Of a DNA stretch of 64,000 nucleotides, positions 52,601-60,203 are shown piece after piece (position 1 is the first letter of the stretch; each line of letters starts with the position of its first letter). This DNA is from Caproicibacter sp047777415 (GTDB lineage: Bacteria > Bacillota > Clostridia > Oscillospirales > Acutalibacteraceae). A program made the position numbers and the translations under genes. The stretch covers positions 1,302,001-1,366,000 of the forward strand of contig JBKEEO010000001.1 of assembly GCA_047777415.1 (NCBI GenBank). Reading direction: 5' to 3'. Under the pieces are notes generated by a model. It made no database searches. It had not been told where the DNA came from and was given only the letters and a program-made list of their open reading frames with translations.

Positions 52601-53663
52601 TGTAGGTTTGTCAAACATATTGGACAGTATGGGATTGTAAAAATTCAGAAGGAGATAACCAGTGAAGAGGACGCATCGGCATATTGTTAGAGCGTCGTAA
52701 GTAGATGGAAAGTTGGTTTTCAAAGTCCGCTAAGGAATAAAAATGGTGTTTGTTGTAAAAGCGTTTTTGGTCTTCGCGATGGCTGCGTTCCACTTTACCA
52801 TTGTGCCTGGGCGTATAAGGCCGAATCAGTTTGTGCCGGATATGCAGTTGAGCGGCAGTGGCCTCGAAGAGCGTCAGCAGATGTTTCTTTGATGGGGAAA
52901 AACGGTTGGTAAATTCAAAACCGTTGTCAGTTTGAATGCATTCCACATGAACACCGCGCCGAGCAAACCATTTGACAGCTCGTTTAAGAAAGTCGGCAGA
53001 AGAGTAGGTACTCTGTTCAGGGTATGCTGCCAAAAAACGCAGCCTAGAAAATTCATCGATGGCTGTGTACTGAAAAAGCCGAAGCTCAGGGTCGGCAATA
53101 CAGCGCTTTGGGACTACCTTTACATCGATTTGAATGCGCTCTCCGGGATGCGTCATTTGCTCATATGGCTTTGGCTGATATTTTTTCTTCGGTTTTGCTT
53201 CTGGAAAAATCCCCATTCGGCGCATTACACGGAACAGACTTTCCGGACATCGCTTGTATCCGCGCTTTTTTAACCGGGACCATAGTTCAATCATACCGAG
53301 GTCGGGATTTCTGCGCCGCATGTCGCGAATCAGTTTTAACTCGGCAGGTGTATGTTGGTTTGGATGACTGTGTGGCCTTCTAGACCGGCAAGCCAACGAT
53401 TCTAATGTACCGTCATACCGGGCCATCCAAAAGTAAATAAAGGAACGGCTTTTGTTGTACTTTCTGCTTGCACGACTGACACCGTACTTTTGAGCGTAGA
53501 TCATTATGGATTGCCTAAACTTCATATCTTGTGTTACACTATTCATGCAGGAATGGACACTTCCTCTCGGTATGATTTGGTTTGGGTAGCTTTATTGTAA
53601 CCGATGTGTCCATTTCTGTATTTTATTTTTTCTCAACTGTCCAATATGTATTGTAGTCCTACA
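52601..53663 (-). mobile_element. IS481/IS1202-like element with 26-bp target duplication
   Basis: 1063 bp. Ends read inward: TGTAGGTTTGTCAAACATAT and TGTAGGACTACAATACATAT, both followed by TGGACAGT. The direct repeats GTGAAACTTT...CTGTATCTT at 52575-52600 and 53664-53689 are identical over 26 bp and abut the element exactly. Long duplications are unusual for IS481 proper but are described for the IS1202 group. Confidence 0.85.
52611..53546 (-). CDS. IS481-like DDE transposase
   Basis: 311 aa. N-terminal helix-turn-helix domains (FRQSIMIYAQKYGVSRASRKYNKSRS region; NPDLGMIELWSRLKKRGYKRCPESLFRVMRRMGI region), then the rve core: RIQIDVKVVPKRC with the first Asp, VECIQTDNGFEFTNRF with the second, and RHNGKVERSHREDQKRFY with the Glu. 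It appears intact and is the innermost element of the nested stack. Confidence 0.92.
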   Translation of the reverse strand: MNSVTQDMKFRQSIMIYAQKYGVSRASRKYNKSRSFIYFWMARYDGTLESLACRSRRPHSHPNQHTPAELKLIRDMRRRNPDLGMIELWSRLKKRGYKRCPESLFRVMRRMGIFPEAKPKKKYQPKPYEQMTHPGERIQIDVKVVPKRCIADPELRLFQYTAIDEFSRLRFLAAYPEQSTYSSADFLKRAVKWFARRGVHVECIQTDNGFEFTNRFSPSKKHLLTLFEATAAQLHIRHKLIRPYTPRHNGKVERSHREDQKRFYNKHHFYSLADFENQLSIYLRRSNNMPMRPLHWLSPSEFLQSHTVQYV

Positions 53664-54164
53664 GTGAAACTTTATCAAATCTGTATCTTGTTAATGATTT
53701 TAAATCCTCATTGTGATATAATTTGTCAGAGTAGGGCCTTAAGCTCACGTCAGACATTATCATACTTGCAATTGTACGAGCATCTACCTTGTCTGTTTTA
53801 GTTTTACGCAGACTGATGCTTTTCCGGCTTAGACTGGTGTACAACGGATTGATTACGATGGTTGGTATACCTTTGTTTTTCAAGAATCCGAGAATGTTGC
53901 AACTGTAGTGTCCCGTGGCTTCAAGTCCTACTTTTACTTTGTCTGCATTTTTCTCGACACTATTGATTTTGAAAAGCAAATCTTCAAAACCATCAATGTT
54001 GTTTTGTATGGTGAATACATCAAACAGAACTTCACCATCGGAATTTACGATGAAACAATCATGCTTGTTCTTGGCTATGTCGATTCCTACATAAACCATA
54101 ACGATACCTCCGAAGAGTTTATTTGATACTGTATGGACCCACAGGGCACTTTACGTCTTGTAAC

Positions 54165-54280
54165 CTCGTTCTAAATAAACCGTCTGGCGGTATCTAACTA
54201 ATTAACAAATTCGTAAAGGTCTGTGGTTGGAGCCTTTCTGAAACCGTCATGCGGTAGGAAGTCTAACCAATCCACAGCAT
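54165..54280 (-). ncRNA. Candidate IS110 guide (bridge) RNA segment upstream of transposase
   Basis: Two related hairpin units lie in the 5' flank: AAACCGTCTGGCGGTA at 54177-54192 and AAACCGTCATGCGGTA at 54241-54256, each followed by a TCTAAC-x-AAT element. The second is enclosed by CTGTGGTTGG (54221) and CCAATCCACAG (54268-54278), a stem of ten pairs with one bulge. A structured noncoding RNA with two loops in this flank is the arrangement reported for IS110 bridge RNAs; assignment is inference. Confidence 0.45.
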
Positions 54281-54366
54281 CCATTACAGTGTAGCATAAT
54301 TTAAAAAGTTCTTGGAGACGAACTCTAAAAACTACTACTTTTATATAATACGAGGAAGTCATTTTG

Positions 54367-55593
54367 ATGAGTAGAGTACCGGCAGAACTTTTAAGAGAAT
54401 ATGTTAACAGCCAGAAATTTAGCAGCACTGCGGATATCATGGAAGCAATAAAAGACATGTTCCGTGATGTTCTCCAGCAAGTAATGGAGAGCGAATTGGA
54501 GGAAAAGTTAGGCTACGAAAAAAGCAAGAGACTGTCAAATGTTGAAGAAACGGCAGGGTCGAAAAATTACAGAAACGGGTATTCCAAGAAGACCGTAAAA
54601 ACGCAGATTGGAGAGATTCCTGTAAAGATTCCCCGTGACCGTAACGGTGAATATGAACCGAAAATCATCGGTAAATATAACCGTAACGCCGACGGAATGG
54701 AAGGAAAAATTTTAGCTCTGTATTCCTGTGGAATGAGCCAGAGGGATATCGTTGAACAAATTAAAAATCTGTACGATGTAGAGATATCACCGGAACTAGT
54801 CAGTAAAATCACAGACAAGATTATGCCGGAAATTACAGCGTGGCAATCCCGTCCCTTAAATCCGGTGTATCCGTTTGTTTTCATGGATGCGATTCATTAT
54901 AAGGTAAAAGAAAATCATCAATATCAAATGAAGGCCGCTTATGTGGTATTGGGGATTGATATGGATGGCCGTAAGGATATTTTGGGCATCTGGATTGGAG
55001 AACATGAAAGCAGCAAATTCTGGCTCAGTGTGCTCAATGACTTGAAAAGCCGCGGTGTGCTTGATGTTTACCTGTTTTGCGTAGATGGCCTGAAAGGATT
55101 TCAGGATGCCATTTCAGCCGTATATCCGCAGGCGCAGATTCAGCGCTGTATCATCCATCAGATTCGGTCCAGTACCCGCTATGTCAGTTATAAAGACATC
55201 AAATCGCTGATGAAGGACCTTAAATTGGTTTACCAAGCTGTGACAGAAGAGGAAGCTTTAGAAAATCTCAGTCGTTTCAAAGAAAAATGGGGTAAATCTT
55301 ATCCTTCTTGTGTAAAGAGCTGGGAAGACAACTGGGAAATTCTCTCCACATTTTACGCATACCCGGCTGAGATTCGGAAAATCATATATACAACAAATAT
55401 CATTGAGGGTTTGAATCGCCAGTTCCGGAGGATTACCAAAAATAAGCCATCCTTTACAAATGACGATTCCTTGCGGAAAATGTTGTATTTGGCGTCGAAA
55501 AAGATTGTCGAACATTGGACATGCAGATGTCGAAATTGGGACAAGGTTCTAAACCAGCTAAACATCCTGTTTGCCGACCGAGTGGCAGGCTGA
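54367..55593 (+). CDS. IS256-family transposase, type C
   Basis: About 408 aa from ATG 54367 (CGAGGAAG upstream). Marks: ELEEKLGYEKSKR, NYRNGYSKKTVKT, KIPRDRNGEYEPKI near the N terminus; FVFMDAIHYKVKEN with the first Asp, YLFCVDGLKGFQDAI with the second, IQRCIIHQIRSSTRYV, and TTNIIEGLNRQFRRITK with the Glu. Intact. Its closest relatives are the IS256 transposases of the 'MEAIKDMFRDVLQQVMESELEE' type, different from types A and B. Confidence 0.95.
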   Translation: MSRVPAELLREYVNSQKFSSTADIMEAIKDMFRDVLQQVMESELEEKLGYEKSKRLSNVEETAGSKNYRNGYSKKTVKTQIGEIPVKIPRDRNGEYEPKIIGKYNRNADGMEGKILALYSCGMSQRDIVEQIKNLYDVEISPELVSKITDKIMPEITAWQSRPLNPVYPFVFMDAIHYKVKENHQYQMKAAYVVLGIDMDGRKDILGIWIGEHESSKFWLSVLNDLKSRGVLDVYLFCVDGLKGFQDAISAVYPQAQIQRCIIHQIRSSTRYVSYKDIKSLMKDLKLVYQAVTEEEALENLSRFKEKWGKSYPSCVKSWEDNWEILSTFYAYPAEIRKIIYTTNIIEGLNRQFRRITKNKPSFTNDDSLRKMLYLASKKIVEHWTCRCRNWDKVLNQLNILFADRVAG

Positions 55594-56321
55594 TTGTCTC
55601 TGAAAATTAGGATTTCCTCAAAGCTGCTTTGGCATTCACGCTTCGCGCGCATTCCTCGGCAGCTTTGAGGAAAATAAGACAATTAGGAGCAAAGCCAACC
55701 TTTTGATTTACGTTGCAAATCAAAAAAATCACCTGAGTTCTTATCTGAAAGAAAATTTAATTTACACAAAATATTACGGAGTGCCGAGAAATTTCAGAGC
55801 TGACAAGCCAAATCAGAAGTGGCTGACTGATGTGACAGAATTTTCAATTCCAGCAGGAAAAGTATATTTGTCTCCTATTATTGACTGCTATGATGGTATG
55901 CTGGTAGCATGGAACATTAGCTGTGAACCAAACGCACAGTTGGTAAATCGTCTGCTTGATCGTGCAATCAGTACATTTCCTCAAAATGCACGTCTGATTA
56001 TTCATTCAAATCGAGGTGGTCACTACCGATGGCAAGGCTGGCTAGTTCGAACCCGTAAGGCAGGATTGTCAGATCAATGTCTCAGAAGGGGTGTTCACCG
56101 GACAATTCAGCCTGTGAAGGCTTTTTCGGAAGAATGAAGAATGAGATGTTCTACGGCCGTCCTTGTCAAGGTATCACAAAGAAGATTTTATGCAGCAGAT
56201 TGAAGCTTACATGGTATGGTATCGGGATACGAGAATCAAAATATCTCTTGGAGATTTAAGTCCAGCAGAATATAGAATCAAAATGGGATTAGCCATATAG
56301 TCCAATAAAATATCCGCCCCC

Positions 56322-56589
56322 TCAGGGTTCTTAATTAGCCTGGGGCATCGATAGAGAGGCATATCGGCAAATGTTACAGCAAGCTGTTATAGCCAATATG
56401 GCACAGGAATTTTTTAAAAATAAAGATCTAAGTGGTTGTTAACCAATCCGACCGCCTGCAGAATAAGAATAATCAATCACGTGACTAGAAAATTGACATC
56501 CGCGTTTTTTTCAGGTTTCGGCTGATTGCTTCGAAAATCACTGTCTTGCTGGAACCTGGTTAAGCGTTTTATAGTACCCTTCAATTGGT
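56322..56589. other. Debris between IS relics
   Basis: A plus-strand reading at 56348-56443 gives IDREAYRQMLQQAVIANMAQ then EFFKNKDLSGC and a stop, which looks like the C terminus of a lost gene; family not recognised. The rest shows nothing I can support. Confidence 0.35.
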
Positions 56590-56845
56590 TTTCTACCACA
56601 AACGCCCGGATATACTGGTCAAAAGGTAGTGTAAATTCATTCGACTGCCCTTACACCAACGGATTTACCGAAGGGGTTAACAACAAGATCAAGGTTCTCA
56701 AACGCAACGCCTATGGTTATCGTAATTTTACACGCTTACGCAATCGTATTCTTCATATGTTCCCTCATTCATCAAAAATGGAGCAGCTTAACGCCGCTCT
56801 ATCCGGTGTTCCATGTTTGGTGGCCCCAACTATTTACATAAAGCC
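56590..56845 (+). mobile_element. Relic: 3' end of an ISL3 element
   Basis: Encodes the last transposase residues (NSFDCPYTNGFTEGVNNKIK, then KRNAYGYRNFTRLRNRILHM) and ends in a mutated ISL3 terminus (ACTATTTACATAAAGCC). The 5' part is missing. Confidence 0.8.
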
Positions 56846-56882
56846 TTTATTTTTTCTGTCCAATATGTGTTGTAGTCCTACA
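56846..56882 (-). mobile_element. Relic: one end of an IS481-like element
   Basis: CTGTCCAATATGTGTTGTAGTCCTACA-type sequence at 56856-56882 matches one terminal repeat of the IS481-like element (end at 53663) with a single change. No other part is present. Confidence 0.7.
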
Positions 56883-56991
56883 GCATACTAAGAGGAACAT
56901 ATTCCCGCAAGTTGAACAGGGAGGGAAAATGTGATAAAATTCAAAATGTAGTAAAATTTCTGCACTCAGCAACTGAAAAGGGGGATTCGAT

Positions 56992-57846
56992 ATGGTCGCG
57001 TCAAATTGCAAAGAGCGAATCATTGCAAAATACAAAAGTGATACCGCTACCAATACGGAGCGGAAGATAGCCTTGTATATCCAAGAAAATTTTACCCAGG
57101 TGCTCCACTGTACCTTGTTGGAACTGGCGGAACTGATTGGGGTGAGCGATGCGTCGGTGGTTCGGTTTTGCAAGAGCATAGGATATAAAGGGTTTCAGGA
57201 GTTTAAAATCAGCGCAGCACTGGAGACAATTCCCTCGGGGGAACACTATCATCCAAAACTAAACAAAGACGATACGCCGGAAGAGATCTGCAAAAAGGTT
57301 TTTTCTACAGAAATTACCGCTCTTCAACGCACCATCCATTCTTTGGATTTGGACAACATCAAACAGGTTGCCTATATCTTGGGCCGGGCTGGCCACATCG
57401 TTTTTGCCGGAACCGGCGGTAGCATGGTTGTAGCAAGGGATGCACACCACAAATTTTTGAAGATAGGTGTGCATGTTTCTGCTGCAGAGGACAAGGATAT
57501 CCAGCTGATGGAAGCCTCGCTCTTAAGAAAGGGCGACGTCTTATTTGCAGTGTCCCACTCGGGAAACAATATTCATGTGCTGCAGGCAGCGGAGCTTGCC
57601 AAATCCTGCGGCGCCACGGTAGTGGCGCTAACGGTGGCTGGGAAAACCAGTCTGTCGAAAATTGCGGATTATTCCATCACCACAGTTAGCGAAGAAACGA
57701 TTTTTCGTTCTGAGTCTGGTAGTACTCGACTAGCACAACTGGCGGTGATTGACAGCCTAGTTGCCATTATGGCCTTTCAGGATTATGACAATGCATTTCA
57801 GGCAATATATAAAACCCGTGCGGCCACCTCTGATAACAAGGTCTAA
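56992..57846 (+). CDS. MurR/RpiR-family transcriptional regulator
   Basis: 284 aa. N-terminal HTH_6 domain (TNTERKIALYIQENF; LLELAELIGVSDASVVRFCKSIGYKGFQEFK) and a C-terminal SIS sugar-phosphate-binding domain (IVFAGTGGSMVVARDAHHKFLKIG; DVLFAVSHSGNNIHVLQAAELAKSCGATVVALT). Such regulators respond to phosphosugars made by the pathway they control. AAAAGGGGG precedes the ATG. A half-site TGTAGT lies at 56947-56952 and full palindromes lie downstream, before the catabolic genes. Confidence 0.93.
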   Translation: MVASNCKERIIAKYKSDTATNTERKIALYIQENFTQVLHCTLLELAELIGVSDASVVRFCKSIGYKGFQEFKISAALETIPSGEHYHPKLNKDDTPEEICKKVFSTEITALQRTIHSLDLDNIKQVAYILGRAGHIVFAGTGGSMVVARDAHHKFLKIGVHVSAAEDKDIQLMEASLLRKGDVLFAVSHSGNNIHVLQAAELAKSCGATVVALTVAGKTSLSKIADYSITTVSEETIFRSESGSTRLAQLAVIDSLVAIMAFQDYDNAFQAIYKTRAATSDNKV

Positions 57847-57891
57847 GGTTGCACGGTGGTATTTAGAACGGGGTTCCTTTTACACAAGAAC

Positions 57892-57909
57892 TGTAGTTTT
57901 TCGACTACA
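57892..57909 (+). promoter_or_regulatory. Putative RpiR-type operator 1
   Basis: TGTAGT-TTTTCG-ACTACA, a 6+6+6 palindrome in the 330-bp gap between the regulator and the dehydrogenase; a further half-site TTACTACA follows at 57923-57930. Confidence 0.5.
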
Positions 57910-58049
57910 TAGAATATGGAGTTTACTACAAATTAGAACCTAAAAATTCTAATAACAAAGAAAAACAATTGTATCAATGGGAATTTTTTGTTCAATTTCA
58001 CAAAAATAAGTAAATTTTTTTACAATTATTCCGAAAATATTTTTCAGTA

Positions 58050-58078
58050 TTGTAGTTTTACTACATTTATGATACAAT
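58050..58078 (+). promoter_or_regulatory. Operon promoter overlapped by RpiR-type operator 2
   Basis: TTGTAG at 58050-58055 and TACAAT at 58073-58078 with a 17-bp spacer form a plausible promoter. TGTAGT-TTT-ACTACA at 58051-58065 is a perfect palindrome covering the -35 hexamer, so a bound regulator would block RNA polymerase. Confidence 0.6.
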
Positions 58079-58178
58079 ACAATCATAGAGAGCTTCCACC
58101 CTGGTTTTCTAGAGTGACGGCCCCATAACATCCACAATAACATCCACTATTTTAGGACATTTTTGAGGAGAGATTTTC

Positions 58179-59216
58179 ATGAGAGCAGTTGTTCTTTCCG
58201 GTCCCAACCAGTTTGCCCCCGCTGACATCCCAAAGCCAGAAATCAGTCCGAACGAGATTCTTCTGGAAATGAAGGCTGCCGCTATCTGCGGCACCGACAT
58301 GCGTATCCTCACTGGCAAGAAGACCAAGGGTGTTCGTTACCCCTCCGTCATTGGCCACGAGTTCTGCGGCATCATCGCCGAGGTTGGTGCTGATGTCAAA
58401 GGTTATGAAGTAGGTGAGAAGGTGGCCGTGGCCAACGTCATCCCCTGCCACCACTGCAGCAGCTGTCTCCATGGCCGCACCAACGCCTGCCTAGACCGCA
58501 AGGCCATCGGCTACGAGTTTGACGGCGGCTTCGAAGAGTACATCCGCATCCCTGCCATCTGTATTGAGAACGGCAACGTAGTCAAGCTTCCCGACCACGT
58601 TTCCTTTGCAGCCGGTGCCCTCATCGAGCCCCTGTCCTGCTGCATCCGCGGCCTGCGAAATGCCGGCACTAGTTTCAATGACGATGTGCTTATTGTCGGT
58701 GCCGGTCCCATCGGTCTGTTCCACTTGCAGCTGTCCAAGATTGCCGGTGCCCGCAAGGTCATCGTTAGTGAGCCCAACGAGGCCCGCCGCAAGGTCGCTC
58801 AGGAGCTGGGCGCCGATTTAGTGGTCGACCCCACCAAGGAGGACTTGGCCGCCATCGTCAACCGTGAGACCAACGGTCATGGTATGGACATCATTGTCAT
58901 GGCCATCGGCGTACCTGCTCTAGTGAACTCTACCCTAAAGCTGTGCAAGCGCGGCGGCACAGTGAACCTGTTCGCCGGTTTCGCCGGCACCGGCGAGTCC
59001 ACCGTGGAAGCCAACACCATCCACTACAACGAGATCAATGTCAACGGCAGCACCGCCTACAAACTGGAGGACTACCTGGCCGCCGCCGAGATGATCAAGA
59101 GAGGCAAGATTAATGCCGATAAGATTGTCACCCACAAGTTCAAGATTGAGGACTTCCAGAAGGCCTTCAATGTGTGTGTCGCCGGAGCCGGGCTGAAGGT
59201 CATCATTGAGCCCTAA
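58179..59216 (+). CDS. Zinc-dependent polyol/sugar dehydrogenase (MDR family)
   Basis: 345 aa medium-chain dehydrogenase of the sorbitol/threonine dehydrogenase group. Catalytic zinc: ICGTDMRILTG (Cys), IGHEFCGII (His-Glu). Structural zinc lobe intact: CHHCSSCLHGRTNAC. NAD(P) site LIVGAGPIGLFHLQL with an acidic SEPN at the strand end, favouring NAD. First catabolic gene of the operon, with TGAGGAGAG before the ATG. It probably oxidises a polyol or sugar (phosphate) to a keto form. Codons are rich in C/G at third positions compared with the genes before 50 kb. Confidence 0.9.
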   Translation: MRAVVLSGPNQFAPADIPKPEISPNEILLEMKAAAICGTDMRILTGKKTKGVRYPSVIGHEFCGIIAEVGADVKGYEVGEKVAVANVIPCHHCSSCLHGRTNACLDRKAIGYEFDGGFEEYIRIPAICIENGNVVKLPDHVSFAAGALIEPLSCCIRGLRNAGTSFNDDVLIVGAGPIGLFHLQLSKIAGARKVIVSEPNEARRKVAQELGADLVVDPTKEDLAAIVNRETNGHGMDIIVMAIGVPALVNSTLKLCKRGGTVNLFAGFAGTGESTVEANTIHYNEINVNGSTAYKLEDYLAAAEMIKRGKINADKIVTHKFKIEDFQKAFNVCVAGAGLKVIIEP

Positions 59217-59297
59217 GTTCCAGTTTCTCCTATATTTAATATGAATCAGCAGCGCTTATATTTAACATAAATAACAGATTCGAAAGGAAGTACAGCA

Positions 59298-60167
59298 ATG
59301 AGTAACATTAATCTTGGTAAAAAGGTACGTATGGCCCGCATGGTCAACCCTATCAGCAACAAAATGATGGCTATCACCGTCGACCATGCCATTTCTCGCG
59401 GTATTGCTCCCATGACTGGTCTGCACAACATTCAATCTACCATCGATAAGATTGTCGCCGGTAAACCCGACGCCATGACGGTTACCCCCGGCATCCTGAA
59501 TCAGTGCTGGGACGCGGCCAAAAACCGCGATGTGGCTATCCTCTGCAAGATCTCCAACTACAGCCCCGTGACTCCCACTCAGGACATCATCTTCGGCACC
59601 GTCGATGAGGCTATTTCTCTGGGCGCTTCCGGTGTTTCCATGGGTGCCATGACTCTGGGAGACTATCAGGGCGTCCAGTTCGAGGCCATTGGCCGCATTG
59701 CCGCTGAGTGTATGCAGAAGGGTATGCCTCTTATCGGCCACGTGTATCCCAAGGGCGAGAGCGTTCCCGTTGATCAGCGCACCTCTTGGGAGAACATCGC
59801 CTACTGCATCCGCTCTGCCTGCGAGATGGGCATGGACATCGTAAAGACCACCTACTGCGGCAACCCCGACGCCATGGCTAAGGCTCTGGCCACTGCACCC
59901 AGCGGATTTCGTGTCGTGATTCAAGGCGGCGACGCTCCTGCTGGCCTAGATGACGAGGGTAGGCTAAACTACTTCCTAACCATCACCCGCGAGGCTATGG
60001 ATTGCGGCGTAGGCGGCGTCACCATGGGCCGCTTCGTCTGGGGATACAAGGACGTAACCGCTTTGGTGGTTGCCCTTCGTTATCTCATCCACCACGGCTA
60101 CTCCGTTAAGGAAACCAAGGAGTTACTAGCTCAGCTGGAGAACGACAAAAATTACGACCAGTTCTAA
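59298..60167 (+). CDS. Class I aldolase, DeoC/FbaB/LsrF family
   Basis: 289 aa TIM-barrel Schiff-base aldolase. MMAITVDHAISRGIAP carries the N-terminal substrate Asp, GVSMGAMTLGDYQG and PLIGHVYPKG the central strands, and MDIVKTTYCGNPDAM the Schiff-base lysine; VVIQGGDAPA and GVGGVTMGRFVWG bind phosphate. Relatives cleave fructose-1,6-bisphosphate, autoinducer-2 phosphate derivatives, or make aminodideoxyheptulosonate. Between a dehydrogenase and a kinase it most likely splits the phosphorylated ketose. CGAAAGGAAG precedes the ATG. Confidence 0.87.
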   Translation: MSNINLGKKVRMARMVNPISNKMMAITVDHAISRGIAPMTGLHNIQSTIDKIVAGKPDAMTVTPGILNQCWDAAKNRDVAILCKISNYSPVTPTQDIIFGTVDEAISLGASGVSMGAMTLGDYQGVQFEAIGRIAAECMQKGMPLIGHVYPKGESVPVDQRTSWENIAYCIRSACEMGMDIVKTTYCGNPDAMAKALATAPSGFRVVIQGGDAPAGLDDEGRLNYFLTITREAMDCGVGGVTMGRFVWGYKDVTALVVALRYLIHHGYSVKETKELLAQLENDKNYDQF

Positions 60168-60203
60168 GTCTCCGCTCACCCATTCAATCGAGGAGGGAAT
60201 CCC

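Larger units (their letters stand above)
51826..54099 (-). pseudogene. IS110-family transposase, disrupted
   Basis: N-terminal half from ATG 54099: YVGIDIAKNKHDCFIV with the first Asp of the RuvC-like DEDD site, VGLEATGHYSCNI with the Glu, and TKTDKVDARTIASMI with the following Asp residues. The C-terminal half contains LGVPGIGQILGAMIIAEIGDFSHFDSPDKILAFAGCSPSTYQSGK, the helix-hairpin-helix and serine motif of the family (positions about 52220-52080). RYRFDKVS occurs at both junctions because of the 26-bp duplication. Without the insertion the gene would be intact, so IS110 was probably active until then. Confidence 0.88.
51640..54320 (-). mobile_element. IS110-family element interrupted by an IS481-like element (ends approximate)
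   Basis: IS110 elements have no clear terminal repeats, so the boundaries are estimates from where type C IS256 sequence should resume. The transposase gene is in two pieces, 51826-52600 and 53664-54099, separated exactly by the IS481-like insertion. Noncoding flanks of about 190 and 220 bp contain structured segments described separately. Confidence 0.7.
51523..55785 (+). mobile_element. IS256-family element, type C, carrying IS110
   Basis: Left end AAGACCCCATAAAATTTTGTG and right end, read inward, GGCACTCCGTAATATTTTGTG are matching terminal repeats. Flanks GAGTAATT (51515-51522) and GAGAAATT (55786-55793) agree at 7 of 8 bases, an aged 8-bp duplication inside the IS3 transposase gene. The IS110 element lies between the left end and the transposase gene. 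The 3' noncoding part has the hairpin TTTCCTCAAAGCTGC...GCAGCTTTGAGGAAA (55613-55674), a likely terminator. Confidence 0.82.
50808..56321 (+). mobile_element. IS3-family element, decayed, split by a nested IS256/IS110/IS481 stack
   Basis: Left end GGGGGCGCGGACAAAAAGTT at 50808; right end at 56321 (mutated, TATCCGCCCCC). IS3 sequence covers 50808-51522 and 55786-56321. Its transposase is dead: after MYSEEQYRKALEVYEETKS a stop interrupts (LYNWIN then TGA), about 220 bp are deleted after GATGTACAA, and the second half carries changes such as HSNRGGHYRW for the catalytic HSDRGCHYRW (Asp to Asn) plus a frameshift before MSQKGCSPDNS. No flanking duplication is visible. Confidence 0.85.
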
